From the NCBI GenBank assembly GCA_014529385.2, contig CM043967.1, positions 8,646,501 through 8,710,500 on the forward strand: DNA of 64,000 nucleotides. Direction: 5' to 3'. Shown here one piece after another: positions 1 to 11,865 of this stretch. The notes under the pieces were generated by a model. It saw nothing but the letters and a program-made list of their open reading frames with translations. It was not told the origin of the DNA and did no database searches. This DNA comes from Adiantum capillus-veneris. Its lineage: Eukaryota; Streptophyta; Polypodiopsida; Polypodiales; Pteridaceae. The position numbers and the translations under genes were made by a program. The stretch's first letter is position 1. Every line of letters starts with the position of its first letter.

Positions 1-1113
1 GCTGTGACTCACTAGAGCCGTCCCGCTCTACCTGTGCATCTGTAGACGCAACCTGCACAACAAGGTCACTACTCTGCACTCCATGCAAAGCATCCTGCAA
101 CCCACAAGCAAAAGAGACTCGCCTGCTCTCTCGCTCTCTACCTGGCTGCATGATCACAGAGACAACACCGTCTCTCCCGTGATCCACATGCAATGGGTAA
201 CCTGTACCACTCCTGGCACCTCTTGCAATCACTAGCGAACCCAAATGCATCACAAAATCTCGCTCTCGTAGCAAAATCTGACATCCACAATCTCTAAGCT
301 GACCAATCGAGATCAAACTCACTGTCAAATCTGGTACATAGCGCACATGTCGTAACAAGTAAGATGCACCACTTGGTAATGACAGTCTCACATCTCCTGC
401 ACCTGCTATCGCATGCACCGATCCATCGGTTAAACGTACATTGCCAAACATCCCGCTAGAATAGCTACAAAACCATTCACGATGCGGCGTGACATGAAAC
501 ATAGCATCTGCGTCTAGCAACCACTGCGAAGGGAGTGCACTATCCACATGTATAGCATCTCGTGCATAGCTTGAGGTAAAAGTGACATCCCCATCACTAG
601 TATACTCCAACACTACATCTGCCTCAACTGTCAAAGCAACTGAGTCCATGGCATCACTACATACATCTCTGAGACTACCATGTCTCCTACGATGTCGCAT
701 ACGACAAAAACAGCGCCGTCTAACGTGTCCAGAATGACCACAATACCAACATGTCACCTGTTGGCGTGCTCGTGAATGTACATGTCTCACACGAGTCCGT
801 GATGACTCAGATCTATCATACATATCATGTAATCTGTGCCAAAGTGCTCTCGAAGTAGTCTCATACATAACAAGAGCATATACAGATTCCGCAAGGTGCA
901 AAGAGAGTGTAGATAGTGCCATCTCCTCTAGCTCCTGCCCCACTGATCGTCAGACATGTTTGAAGGTCTACCTACATCACCACTCAATGGTCGATGCAAC
1001 CCTCGCTGGGTCAATGCATCAAGCATACACTCTCTCCATGCTGCAAAGTCTGACCCATCAAACATGTACATTTCGGAGAGATCATAATCTGAGCGATCAC
1101 CTGTCTCTGCCAT
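1..1113 (-). pseudogene. Copia gag-protease remnant (5' end of polyprotein)
   Basis: Translation from the ATG at 1113 gives a Copia Gag N-terminus (MAETGDRSDYDLSEMYMFDG, then a typical F-x-A-W-R stretch) ending at a stop near 928. A one-base length change in the G run just upstream throws the frame, and a second frame is open from about 925 to the window edge. That frame shows a CX2CX4HX4C zinc knuckle (CWYCGHSGHVRRRC) and the Copia protease/GAG-pre-integrase neighbourhood (WLLDADAMFHVTPHREWF). Two oddities: the Gag core between the W-H-R-L helix and the zinc knuckle is missing, so the knuckle comes about 100 residues too early, and the catalytic Asp-Ser-Gly is Asp-Ala-Asp. Both suggest a dead or non-autonomous copy. 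The Copia assignment is secure; activity is very unlikely. Confidence 0.8.
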
Positions 1114-2739
1114 GAACACAATGTAGCAAACTAGAAAGCAAAACCACCTCACCAACAACACCTGGAAACTGTCTACAAATATGGCCAGAAACACAATGTA
1201 AAACCTGTGAGACACACTCCAAAATAGAGCTCCCGCAATGTCAATACAAGCCTCGCTTGCTCTAGTATCACACTGCAATCTGTGAGCTAATCACTAAGCC
1301 CACAGTGTGCGGTATTGATGCATACACACGCACAAATCTCCCACCTGCAGAGAACACTGCGCGCAAATGCTGAGTACAATCCGCAATCTCTACCTAGATC
1401 GCATAAATGATACGCATAAAACTCCTGTGAAAATTTCGCCAGAGTTTCGACGCACAATGGCTATCAACACAAAATAACCATTGTCCTGCAATCTCAATAC
1501 AATGAGCAATCAATGCGCATCAAACTACACTCAACATACATGCATAAGCTCTGAAAACTATGGCAAACAATGCTCGAGATCACAAGTCTCTCCCACCCGA
1601 GAGCAAACCACTGTCTCAAGCAAAGAAAGATACACAACTCCTCACTCCTGTGAGAGTGGATACAAAAACACAAAACTGTGTCCAAACTGACAAAACCTGT
1701 CAAAGTGAGAGTAAACACTCGATCACAAACTATGGCGAGAATCTGAGAAAAATCGGACAGAATTTCCCCTGAAAACTGAGCAAAAACTCAAGTACAATCT
1801 CTACAATAAACCATAACACTACTCAATGCCAATGAGTAGAAATGCCAAAATGGCTCCACATTTTCACATACAATGACAATCCGCACTCAACGTACATCAA
1901 CGGAGTGACCGCGCATAAGCAAGCGCCAAAAGATTTGCAATCCGGAAACTTGATCAATGCGAAAACAATGCTCTCAAGAGAGCTCACCGGCACTTGAAAG
2001 TGCTCGCCAAAATGCATGTATAATGGGCATCAACCATGCGCCATAACCATATGCAAACCATCCGCAAAGACCATGAATCCAAGCACAAAATCTCTGCCAA
2101 AGTATCCTATGAAAACCAGTGAAAGAAGCTCCACCTATGTGCTCCAAAAAACTGTCTCTCAAGAGACCGCCTCAGTGGTGTGTAAACGCCTCCGTACTTC
2201 GTTGCCCAGGTCTACCAAAACACCCTCAAACCACAAGCTTAACACAAGCTGCAATTGCATCTTCAGCTCAGAATTTATGCACTCAATTTCAAGCATCTCC
2301 CGTGCTTCCAAAAGTGCATCAAACTCGCATACAATGCAACAACAGAAAATCTGGAATTTTTGTATACAGTCAGTCTGAGCTGAATATCAGCAAACCGGTG
2401 AGGAATTTGCAAAAAGTTTCTTCTGCAAAGTTGTAGACCACGTCAAAACGGATCGGCAGCTTAAACAAAATTCTTAGATCTACATTCTACAAGGAGAAAA
2501 ACGAATCTGAAAACAGTGATGCTGCGCACACAGTTTTAGGGCAGCACCTTCACTTACACACAATCTTCCACACTCCTTTCTGAGCTTCCACAAGAGCATA
2601 CATCACTCTCGACTGAGCTCACAAGCTCCCATTGCATTCTCACAAAGCTTCCAAGATTTCTTAATCTCTCCACCGTCGAGAGCGAGCGAGCTATCGTCTC
2701 GAAGCTCTCAAAGCCGTCGTGCTCTCCGCGGTCACCATA
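1114..2739 (-). other. Copia 5' leader, about 1.6 kb, non-coding
   Basis: Sequence between the primer-binding site and the gag start codon. It is unusually long for a Copia leader. I see only short open frames on either strand and no recognisable domain. It could be a genuine long leader or could hold an older insertion; no clear LTR ends or inverted repeats were seen in it. Confidence 0.45.
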
Positions 2740-2751
2740 GCTCTGATACCA
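2740..2751 (-). promoter_or_regulatory. Primer-binding site, initiator-Met tRNA type
   Basis: The minus strand reads TGGTATCAGAGC, the usual plant LTR-element primer-binding site complementary to the 3' end of initiator tRNA-Met. It lies two bases inside the LTR end at 2754. Confidence 0.9.
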
Positions 2752-2753
2752 AT

Positions 2754-2944
2754 TGAAGGGGATCGGGGAGCACCACAGATGGAGAGTGAGAGAGAGAGAA
2801 GGAGACACACACACGATGTGGATGGGGAGACTGTGAAGTGACAGCTCCCCCTATACAGTATACTCACTATAAGTATAGGGTAACAGTGGGCGGACGCCCA
2901 TGACCTGGGCGACCGGTCAAGGCACATAGGCCTTAACCCCAACA
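2754..2944 (-). repeat. Copia 5' LTR
   Basis: The minus strand begins TGTTGGGG and ends CCCCTTCA, so it has TG...CA ends with imperfect short inverted termini. It abuts the primer-binding site. The length of 191 bp is short but within the range of plant Copia LTRs. A GA-rich stretch (2785-2805) and an AT-rich TATA-like stretch (2850-2880) lie inside. The right flank, from 2945, is unrelated Gypsy gag. Confidence 0.8.
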
Positions 2945-4941
2945 CACAATATCCATATGCTCATGTCCCACTCTTCAAACATGTTTTGACAGCTGAACAG
3001 ATTGCGGATTTCATACTTAGTATGAGGGGTTTGGATTGACATTGGAAGAAACAACCTTGACTTGGTTTCAACCATTTAATATAAATGATTTTCCAAACAT
3101 AGCACAACTCTTACAGAATTTGTAGAGGAGTCCTGGAAAAGGAAAATCAAGCACAACACAACATCACAAATCTACGCTTTCAAACAGAAAAAGGACAACA
3201 AACAGTACATACATAGATATCTTGTGAGAGAGCTATCGCAAGATGAGAGTTATCAATTCTCTTCATAGAGTGCTTAAAGAACGAGATTTTGAAAAAGGAC
3301 CTACATTTGAAAGGATGCACAACGTTTGAGCAAGTCACTAGAGAAGCTCTATATCTAGTTGACAATTGCAAGGCCTAGGGAGAGGTGATGTGCAACGGAG
3401 AAAGCCTCTTCTCCAAAGAGTGGTTAAGGAAGATGTTCAAATTCCTACGATGTAGAGCTTTGACCAAGTGGTTGAAGAGGTGATGAGAAGGGTTTGAAGA
3501 AGAGAGATTGAAAATGTGCAAGGATCTCATCTAGGTGGCCCAAGCTCTTATGGAATCACATGTTCCAGATGCTCCAAAAGAAAAAAGTGTTAATCCACAA
3601 AAGAGTCCAAGAAATGGAGAACCAAGGTGTTGTAACCAGAGATCAGGAAGAGCCGGGAGTTGAGGCACCTTTAGATACAAGGGAAGTAGCCAATACCACA
3701 GATGCGGTGGTCCAAGCAATGATGCCTATTCCATAGGTAGAAGAATCGTGGCCACAATTCTTATTGGAATCAATCAAAAGCCAAAAATATGGTAGTGCTA
3801 GTTTACAGTCAGCACCTGTCCCTGAGATAAACATGGATCAAGAATTTTTCCCAAGGGATATACAATCTCTATATGGGGATGTCAGGTATGTCACATCTGA
3901 AGAGAGCAAACCACACTCTCTACAAACTTTGACATCTTTCATAGGAGAACTCGAAACAAAATCTAAGGTTACAGTGATACCTTCTCAATGGAAAGCCACA
4001 CCAAAGGTGACAGATACCAAAAGCTTACATGAAGTGATCTCATCCCCTATACAATGCATACTTTATCTCTAAGAGTTGCTAAAAATTAGACCGCATCTAT
4101 GGGACCAAATGAGCAAAAACCTAGAAAAGATGGGGTTGAAAATCCCTTCACACAAAAAACTTGCAGATGAAAATATGGATGAAACTTTTCCGAAGAAACC
4201 ACAAGGAAAACCAGTAACAGTAAATAAGGTGGTTGATTATTGCAAAGGAGAGGAAGGAGACACGACCTTATCTGTGGAGTCCAAAGGAGTAAAGATGGCT
4301 GCGATATTAGTCAGTGGGGCAGGAATTGCCATTGCAACCAAGGGGATGTGGGAAAAATAGGGGAAGCCTGCTCTTAGAAAAAAAACTCGAATGAAATTGC
4401 AATTAGCGGATGGATACACTGAGGACCGATAGGAATGTTAGAAAAAATTATTGTATCCTCGTAAAGCATTGTGTATGAGCACACCTTTACCACAATGAAG
4501 TTTGACAAGAGCAGAAACTTTGATATCATATTGGGCAGACAATTCATGCATCAGCTCAAAATGGTACAAGGCTGGGGATATGACACAAAGAGGTCACTAA
4601 AAACATCAGTGTCAAAGATCATAGTTATAGAGATGTAGAGTGAACCCCAGGGCAAGAATTAAACTCCACAAATGAATAGGAAAAGAAGGCACCTGCTTGG
4701 TTGCAAAGAAAAGAGGACATTTGGATGTGAGGTGCATCTGAATGCAGAAGTCTTAGAAAGGAAGATTGCATCCTAGAGCTCTCAGTAGAAGATGAAGCTT
4801 ACATTGATGAACCATGTCTAGAGGATTTATTTGAACCCTTTGTATGGGATCAAATACTGGCAACTCTTGACGTTTGTTTAAATGAGGTGACCAACACCAA
4901 ATTTTGCGACAAAGATGGTGTAGACGGCTGGATAGTCACTA
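2945..4941 (+). pseudogene. Tat/Ogre-like gag-protease remnant
   Basis: A decayed relative of the giant element's gag and protease, on the plus strand. Around 2960-3110 translation in shifting frames matches the gag core of the copies at 41315-42217 and 60627-60947 (GLTLEE, then T-W-F). Around 3300-3375 it matches their downstream motif (TREALYLVDNC against TKEALYLVDNC). The protease region lies at 4240-4620: its active-site segment reads AAILVSGAGIAIATK, so the catalytic Asp is Val. Near 4895-4940 it matches the KFCDKDGYD segment after the protease, and homology stops exactly where the LTR at 4942 begins. Many stops and frameshifts; dead. Confidence 0.75.
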
Positions 4942-5389
4942 TGTGGGAACGTCTTCTTAGAAGATGGACAGCGAATTACTTAGTAATTACTAGAGTAATT
5001 ACTACAGTAAACCCGAAGTGTATAAATAGGGCCCATAACATTGTTATCGGGTTGGCAATTATTATCACTTGGGTTAGCGCTTTGGCTATAAGTGTACTTG
5101 AGCATCATTGGCAGTATTGTCAGCTATACTTTCCCTCTGTAATCATATTCGCTGTAATCTTGATCTATAATCCCAATCATGGCATATATTTCAGTTATAC
5201 TTACTTCTCGTCCAGTCTTCTGAATCTGAACCTTATCTCCAGTACATAAGTCTGATTCTTATTTCAGTATCCACATTTCAGTCTAGTCTCTGATTCCTGT
5301 CCAGTCTACTGTCTGAAATCTTCCCACACTAGTAGCTGAAATCTTTCAACACTGGAATTAGCTGTCTCAAGAGATCAGCTCCAATTCCA
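4942..5389 (+). repeat. Putative 5' LTR of the gag-protease Gypsy element
   Basis: It starts TGTGGGAACG exactly where homology to the older remnant ends, and ends near TTCCA at 5389, about 60 bp before the gag start. It contains a TATA box (5019-5030) preceded by an AT-rich inverted repeat of GTAATTAC units (4976-5010). The 3' boundary is uncertain because the primer-binding site (beginning TTTTGGGGATCAC) is not one I recognise. Confidence 0.6.
5019..5030 (+). promoter_or_regulatory. TATA box in LTR
   Basis: The sequence GTATAAATAGGG is a near-perfect plant TATA box inside the LTR, with about 360 bp of LTR downstream before the gag region. Confidence 0.7.
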
Positions 5390-5452
5390 TTTTGGGGATC
5401 ACGGTGGCTCGAGCTGAAGCTCGTTCTCTTCTCCCAGTTGAAGTTTTCAGCA

Positions 5453-7122
5453 ATGGCACCAAAGTCCAATCGTGGCCGAAAATCTACCATTCGTGTGGAC
5501 CCCATTTCTGAGAAGTCAGGAAGAGAGTCTGACCCTAAGCAAGAGAAAATGACTAATACTGAGGCTCAAGAGGAGCATAGTCAGGATGATGAGGCGCAAG
5601 ACTCACAGCACTCCAGTCATTCTCGTCGTCGACGAGCAGAACGGGAAGCACGAAAGGCAAAGAGTTCCAAGATTTCTCAGTCTCGCCAGAGAGATGAGCA
5701 TACCAAGGGCAGTAAGGGAATTCACCTTACTTCTAGTAGACAAAAGAGGGAAGACACTGATACTGAGATAGAGACAGAGATTGATTGGGATGCTGACACT
5801 GACAATTGCAAGAAGGCTCCCAAGCGTCATTCTGAAGCCAAGAAGAGATGTGGCGGGATCAGAAGTAATCGCATGATTACACAGCTTCCCTGAAGATTTC
5901 CTTTCCAATATTCAAAGGAGGGAAAAAGGATGATCTAGATGTTCACATACAAGCTTTCGAGCAGTACGCTGAACTAAAAAACATTGATGAAGATGATTGG
6001 GGGGAATATTTTCCACAATCCTTGAAGGAGGCAGCGAGGAAATGGTATTACCATTACCCTGCATGCCAGCTGAGATCATATAACAAATTGCTTAAGGCCT
6101 TCAGGTTGGAATATTCCAATAATCGAGGGGACGAGGATATTCTATGTGAATTAGATAAGATCAAACAGAGGAATTTGTCAGTCCGCAGCTATGTAGAAAA
6201 GATAAAAGAGCTAACCAGGCAGTTGCAAGAACCGCCGTCTGAGAAGAGATTGAGGGCATGGTTTCTGAATGGGTTCAGAAGCAAGAAGCTTAGGGAACAA
6301 GAAGTACCAGCCCCTACAAAAAAATTCAATGATCTGGTCCAAAGGGCATTAAAGCTGGAACAGCAGGCTAAGAAGGAGAAGGGCCACAAGAAGCGAAGGA
6401 CCAGTAGCAGTAGCTCTGCTACTGAAACTTCTGATTCTAGTGAAATATCCAGTAGCTCCGAGAGCAGCTCCAATGAACGAACAAAGGAGAAATCAAAGAA
6501 GGGATCATGGACCAAGAAAATTGAAGAGATGGCTAGGCAGATTGCAGAAATTAGCCACACAAGACAGCCGGTTCGAAAGATGGAGGCTTGGTGTTCAAGA
6601 TGCAAATCCAAGGACCACATCTCCACTGAATGTCCACAATGTACCTACTGCAAGGCCTTTGGTCACCTATGGAATAATTGTGGCATCAGAATTCACCATT
6701 TTAAGAAAGGAAAGGATCTGTCAGTGGTTGCCTACACTGAACCAGCGAAGGTAGAACCAGTCAAAGTAGCTCAAGAGGAGAGACCAGGTACCAGTGGTAC
6801 TGGTCAAGGACGTGGCAGATACCAACCAAAAATGGGCAGAGAAAGAGGAAGAGGCAACTTCCAGAACAGGAGCATGAATTGCTATACTTGTGGGAAGTAT
6901 GGTCATTTTGCAGCCAAATGTCCAGATGCATCGGTAATGACTGCTACTGAGGCTAAGGCACCAGAGCCAATCCCAGTCAGGGTGGTTACCAAGAGCAAGG
7001 GAGTAGTCATTGAAGAAATTCCAGAAATTTCAGAAGTACCAGTCAATCCTAATAGCAACAAGTGGGCTCAACAAAGGGAAGTTTGGAAGGCCAAAGGTAA
7101 AGAAAAGGTGGTAGATGAGTGA
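5453..7122 (+). pseudogene. Gypsy Gag with three zinc knuckles, frameshifted
   Basis: Encodes the capsid/nucleocapsid polyprotein that packages element RNA. Translation starts at MAPKSNRGRK (5453) with a basic, Ser/Arg-rich N-terminus, then runs into stops near 5893. The Gag core resumes in another frame (SFPIFKGGKKDDLDVHIQAF, then EAARKWYYHYP, typical of the retrotransposon gag domain) and is open from about 5870 to 7122. Next come a Lys/Ser-rich linker (poly-Ser near 6400-6470) and three CX2CX4HX4C knuckles: CSRCKSKDHISTEC, CTYCKAFGHLWNNC and CYTCGKYGHFAAKC. A TGA at 7120-7122 ends the frame, but gag-like coding continues in frame to about 7260. Three knuckles is more than the usual one or two. 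Confidence 0.8.
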
Positions 7123-7259
7123 CAAGAGCAGTGGGAACTAGCAGCTAAAATCACGAAGGATTTAGCTAAGAAGCTGCAGAGCAGTCGGGAAGTTCCAAAG
7201 CTAGAGTCATTCAGAGGATACCAGCCCAATCGATTGATAAAGATTAGTCAGTACCGGCC

Positions 7260-8009
7260 ATGACAGAGACCATGTTGGCTGTGGTACATGGACTAGATGA
7301 TGAAATGGGAGTGGATGGAAAGAGTAGAAGCACTGCAAAAGAAGAGTGGCAGTGTGAAGATACCAGCTCTTCAAGCTCTGACCAAGAGCGAGAAGAAATT
7401 CATGTGAAAATTTGTGATAGAATCCAAAAGCTGACTGTAGAGCTGGAGGATATAAGAAAGACCTTGCCTGAGGTGGCCAACTTTATCAGACAGCGCAGGA
7501 AGACTGAAGCAGAGGCTAGAGTAGTGGACCTGACGGTTGTCTGCGATGATGAATTTCCACTTATTCAAGTAGACTACAAGGTCAAGAAGCAGTGGGAACC
7601 TCTCTCAAGCATCATACTGGATGGAGGGGCAGGAGTCAACATAATGGGAGCCCATCTTCAGCAAAGAATGGGTATCACTAATATGAAACCAGCACCATTC
7701 AAAGTAAGAATGGCAGATCATAGAGTCGTACAGGCGACGTGTATGATTGAAAACATGCAGATAAGAGTTGGGAGGGAGAAATTCAAAACCAGTTTCCTAG
7801 TCCTAGATGTGCAGGGAGCATATGGAATGCTACTAGGGCGCCCATGGTTAAGAACAACACATGTTGTTCATGACTATGCAAACCAAACTTTGACCATAGA
7901 AGGGGCCAGTGGCAGAATCCAAATCCAGACCAACAACACCAGGAGCTGGAAAAATGAACTGAGGCCGAAGGAGTTGTGTCAGAAGTACAGAGCCAAGAAA
8001 ATTGAGTGA
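7260..8009 (+). CDS. Retropepsin region of Gypsy polyprotein
   Basis: A 249-residue frame. The N-terminal half is acidic and Ser-rich. The aspartic protease core begins near residue 115: SSIILDGGAGVNIMG gives the catalytic Asp-Gly-Gly variant typical of Tat/Athila-type plant Gypsy proteases, and MLLGRPWLR is the later hydrophobic-Gly motif. It would cleave the Gag-Pol precursor. It is shifted relative to the upstream gag frame, and coding continues in another frame to about 8145 before homology ends. The protease fold is well supported; function as a separate protein is unlikely. Confidence 0.75.
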   Translation: MTETMLAVVHGLDDEMGVDGKSRSTAKEEWQCEDTSSSSSDQEREEIHVKICDRIQKLTVELEDIRKTLPEVANFIRQRRKTEAEARVVDLTVVCDDEFPLIQVDYKVKKQWEPLSSIILDGGAGVNIMGAHLQQRMGITNMKPAPFKVRMADHRVVQATCMIENMQIRVGREKFKTSFLVLDVQGAYGMLLGRPWLRTTHVVHDYANQTLTIEGASGRIQIQTNNTRSWKNELRPKELCQKYRAKKIE

Positions 8010-8150
8010 ATGCTAGCGGCTATGAATATATTCCTTTGGCAAAAATCAACTTGAATGCAGTCTTGATGAACAAAGAGCAGGCTGACAAGCAGAAGAGACA
8101 ATTCCCTAATCAGTTTACCGAAGTCAATGCAGGGGAAAGAAAAGTTTAGC

Positions 8151-8463
8151 TAACTGGAAGGATGGAGGAACCAGCTAATACTGGTAGGGGATTTAACATT
8201 TGCGAGTTTTTCATTTCAAGCTTTTTTGACAATTTTAGTATTCTTTAGAGTTTTTTTAACCAAATATGTGTCATAGCATAAAGTATCTATTTAATGTAAT
8301 TTTCAATCGTCATAAGACTCCATATATGTGTGGTTGACGGAGAGAGAAAGTATAAATTCTAGAGAGATAGTATTTATGCGAGTTACCATTGGAAGAAGAG
8401 ATCATAAATCCTTGAGAGAGAGAGAGAGTGACTTTATTTGAGAGAGAGTGACTTTATTCCATG
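8151..8463. other. AT-rich junction sequence, nothing recognised
   Basis: Between the truncated Gypsy element and the integrase fragment. It contains two close GAGAGAGA-type tracts, each followed by GTGACTTTATT (8406-8460). No coding or terminal signals seen. Confidence 0.4.
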
Positions 8464-9110
8464 GGAAAGCTAGCGTTAAGACCAAACACCATGTTATACG
8501 GTGTTGTTCCAATAGATGTCTTATAGCCTATCATATAAGCCCACAATGTAGAGTGCAACTTTTAATCCCAATTTGTCCTTGAGTCAGATAGTATTGTATT
8601 CAATACAGTGCATAAGGTTTTATTTGTAGCTTCAGCCCGTCCATTTGTATGTGGATGGTATAGAGCAAACTTTTTGTGAATTACTATGAATTCATCTAAA
8701 AGATTTTCAATAACTTCATTCATGAAATGTGGGACACAATCACTGACAAGTTCATATCTAACAAAGGTATTTTCATATAGAAATTGTGCAATGATCCTTG
8801 CATCAGCTTTTTGTGTGGCTTTAGCTTCAACACATTTAGTGAAATAGTCCATGGCAACAATGATAAATTGGGTGTGACTCTTGTAAGTGAGAGGTGAAAT
8901 TGGTACTACAAAGTCTATACCCCACTTAGAGAATTCCCTGGATCCCATCATTGTCCTTAAAGGCATCTCATCCCCATTTATTAGCGCTTTGGTACACTGG
9001 TAAGCATCACATCTCTTAACATATTCTTCAATATCCATATATAATGTAGGCCATCATATTTCAACGGTTAAGACAATTTTTGATGGTCTTATCCTCTAAG
9101 AAATGGCCTC
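8464..9110 (-). pseudogene. Gypsy integrase fragment
   Basis: The minus strand encodes the integrase zinc-binding end and catalytic core of the same family as 35053-35804: MDIEEYVKRCDAYQC, then AMDYFTKC (first Asp), SDCVPHFMNE (second Asp) and NGRAEATNKTL (Glu). It continues past an in-frame TAA near 8560 into TSIGTTPYNMVFGLNA. Upstream, at 9040-9110, the segment before the CX2C pair can be followed in broken frames. Isolated fragment with no neighbouring RT; dead. Confidence 0.8.
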
Positions 9111-9794
9111 CGTTTGTTCTTCCATGCGCATGCTCTAAGATTGGTAAATATATGCTTTTTGTTGCACATATCCATTAGGAAGAGAATGGGTTCTAGAAGG
9201 GCCTCTTTATTTGGCAGTTTAAGGAGGTCAAACCTTTAGTATTAAGAAAGTAATTAAAAGACAGCTTTTGAATTCAAACAGGCAAAACGGCTAGTTTATT
9301 TGAATTCAAAGTTTTTCTCCAAAATGGAATTTAAAATCTAACGGGTAAAACCATATCATGTAGCATATCTATGGAAAGAGCTTGACGTGTAGATTGTAGA
9401 TCTATGATCTTTGCTCAAATCAAAGGTCATATGTGAGAGTTATGGAAGGCCGAAAATCATAAAACTTTCCACCTTCTTTTTGGAAAAAAAGTTCATCCTT
9501 TGACCACTCTTACACATCTTTTACACACCCACCATTCTTGCACACATGGCATACACCTATTCATCAAAATGTTAAATCACCTCCATAAGCTCATGGCAAA
9601 TAAAGAGGCCCTCCTACACCCCATCCTCTTCCTAACGCCTAAGCTAATTATCCTTTTTTCTCTTATAGAGCTGATTTTCAATCAATGTGAAGTTTCAAGC
9701 CTCTATTTCTACGACCCTTTGATGTGCTCTAGATGTACTTTTGAGAAATGTTCTTGTTTTTAGGCTACAGTTAGTCAATTATATATTGACTCCA
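9111..9794. other. Intergenic, nothing recognised
   Basis: AT-rich sequence with no convincing coding frame. The short repeat GAATTCAAA appears at about 9268 and 9301. No LTR or TIR ends identified. Confidence 0.3.
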
Positions 9795-10777
9795 CACTAG
9801 GAAAAATATGAAGCCTTTAGGGGCCCTTTGGGATTAAGGTTAATTAGAGGCCATCCAATAGGAAGAGGGGGTGGACACACTCTATACCCTCAAAAAATTA
9901 GGGGGACAAGGTAGCCTTACACCTCTTGATGACTTAGTGACAAGGTAGGGGAGCGGGGGCTAGGGAAAAGGGATTGGGAGGGGAGACTACTATGACCTCT
10001 TTTTCCCCACTTTTTGGCCCAAATTAAGAAATTCACTAAAAAATCAAATTTAAAATTTTTCCTCACCTTAAATGGCCCCCAAACCTATTTCATGGTTAAA
10101 AAATCATTTTTGACATCCAAAAGTAAAAATCCTACAACAAAAAACCCCAAAAAATGATTTTTTTCAAAAAAAAATCAAAACATCATTTTCCACCCTCGAA
10201 AGTCTTTCTAAACCTATTCTATAGCTAAAAAGTGATTTTCTCTCCCTACAAACCCTTTTTCAAACTCTCCATTGCTATAACAACCACATGCACCACCTAT
10301 AGTCCAACATTATCTCTCTGCTAGCTTTCTCCCACCTCCATTGTAGCACCAAGGAAGATCCTCCCCCATCTCTTCCCCTTGCCCACCACATTTCACACTA
10401 AGCTAGCTCTTCTCCCTTCTCTCACCTCCATTACAACATGAAACAAGATTGTCCTCCTTCTACTTTCATTCACTTACACTACATGGAAAACTCTATTCCC
10501 AAGGGAGGCAAAAGTATGAGCTCACATTACTTGCATACCACAACAACATGGGGTGTAAACAATGAGTGGGCATTGCAAGGGTTCACCTCCAACATAAAGA
10601 TAGGATGGTAAGAAAACTACCCTTTGTAGATTACATTTAGAGCTTAACATCATCTCCATCTTTAAGCTTATCATCTTTAAGTTTATCATGCTGGAGACAA
10701 CCAACCTCTTTATGGCTTTCATTGTCTAGGGCTTCACACCTCATAACATTGGGGTGTGCTATTTTATTGATGAACAA
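9795..10777. repeat. Dispersed repeat, copy 1 (inverted partner at 57096-58034)
   Basis: About 980 bp that match the reverse complement of 57096-58034 along their length. The shared outer end begins TAGGAAAAATATGAA and the inner end lies near a GCTATTTT motif. No coding domain is visible on either strand. The abrupt, matching ends in two unrelated contexts show a mobile repeat; I could not see clear terminal inverted repeats or target duplications. Confidence 0.6.
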
Positions 10778-11773
10778 GGCATACTTGGTACAAAGAAATC
10801 ATAAGGGACACTTGTCAAGTTCCTCCTCATGTTACCCTCATGGTATGCCTGAAGCCTATTGGTTGGCCACCCAAGGGGTCCAATGATAACTTAGGAGATT
10901 TAATTAATTATCTTTGCATTTATAAGGTCTTCTCTCAGGACTGGAGGGGTCCAATAAGCTTCAAGCATGAGCTACAAGGGGGGGTCAACCAAAGCAAGCT
11001 AGGGGGTTGCTTCGGGGGTATACTCTCCCACACACACTCACACACACTCTCATTATGCATTGTGCAAAGTGCAAGATCTCCCTCTACTTCTCCAAGCAAG
11101 TAGAGGTTGAGAGCCTACACCAACACTCTTGGCTATGGAATGCAAATCCAACCAAGAGCCATGCTTCAATGATTAAGATTTCCATCTTCTCCATCTTCAT
11201 TACTATGCTATTATGTATTCTAGAAAGAAGAGCTTCGATAAGTGAGAAACTAATTCTTTCTCCTATGAAATGTTTCTGCTTCCTCTTCCCTACCCTCATT
11301 CCCTACTAGCTCTCTCCACCTTCGAAGGTGTTTGAGGTCTTGGGATAGTTAAAGCTTTCTTCAAAGTTTATGTTATGCTTGTGATGCATGAAGCTTTCCA
11401 TCTTCATTTCATCACCTACGTCATAAGGAACACAAAGATTATATTGTAACAAGTCTCTCTTGATGGGAGAAATCATAATACAAATGCCTCTTGGAGGCGG
11501 GACCGTCTCCACATAAATCCAATCCTCAACTGTTGTCATGTTCTCTAAATTCTCTCTCTTGCAAAAGTACTGTTCATGCCAAGTTAACTAATTGCTATGA
11601 TTATGTTGCTAACTTTAATTATGTTCACTCGATATGCTCACAAAGTAATTTCTTAAAAGTATTCTCTCAAGTTAATAGGTCAATTCCATTTCACAAAATC
11701 TAGTATAGCTATACGTAATGCAAGTTGAGGTGGTTGAATAGAGGAGCACATGCAATGGAGCCAAGACTGAGTA

Positions 11774-11776
<3 letters not shown>
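10778..11776. other. Intergenic, nothing recognised
   Basis: Contains short open frames on both strands (for example 10840-11103 and 11306-11539) with no recognisable domain or signal. No repeat partner found within the window. Confidence 0.3.

Positions 11777-11863
<87 letters not shown>
11777..11863. repeat. CT/GA microsatellite, about 43 units
   Basis: Uninterrupted CT dinucleotides. It abuts the 3' LTR of the giant element directly and appears to have replaced the last few bases of that LTR (TGTT before GGCGGATATG in the other LTR). Confidence 0.95.

Positions 11864-11865
<2 letters not shown>

Larger units (their letters stand above)
1..2944 (-). mobile_element. Ty1/Copia LTR retrotransposon, 5' part, degenerate
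   Basis: On the minus strand, in order from the right: a 191-bp LTR (2754-2944), an iMet-type primer-binding site (2740-2751), a leader of about 1.6 kb, then gag and protease remnants that leave the window at position 1. The order of parts and the Copia-type protease neighbourhood support Ty1/Copia. The sequence just right of the LTR (from 2945) is a Tat/Ogre-like gag on the other strand, so the Copia element inserted into an older retroelement. Its 3' half and second LTR lie outside, so the target duplication cannot be checked. Confidence 0.8.
4942..8150 (+). mobile_element. Ty3/Gypsy element (LTR, gag, protease) lacking RT
   Basis: A plus-strand element inserted into the older gag-protease remnant: LTR 4942-5389, gag from 5453, protease to 8009, and a little further coding sequence (KINLNAVLMNKEQAD and following residues) to about 8145. 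No reverse transcriptase or integrase follows and no second copy of the LTR start is visible, so the 3' part has been lost or replaced by unrelated AT-rich DNA. Whether the element was always gag-protease only or is truncated cannot be decided here. Confidence 0.7.
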
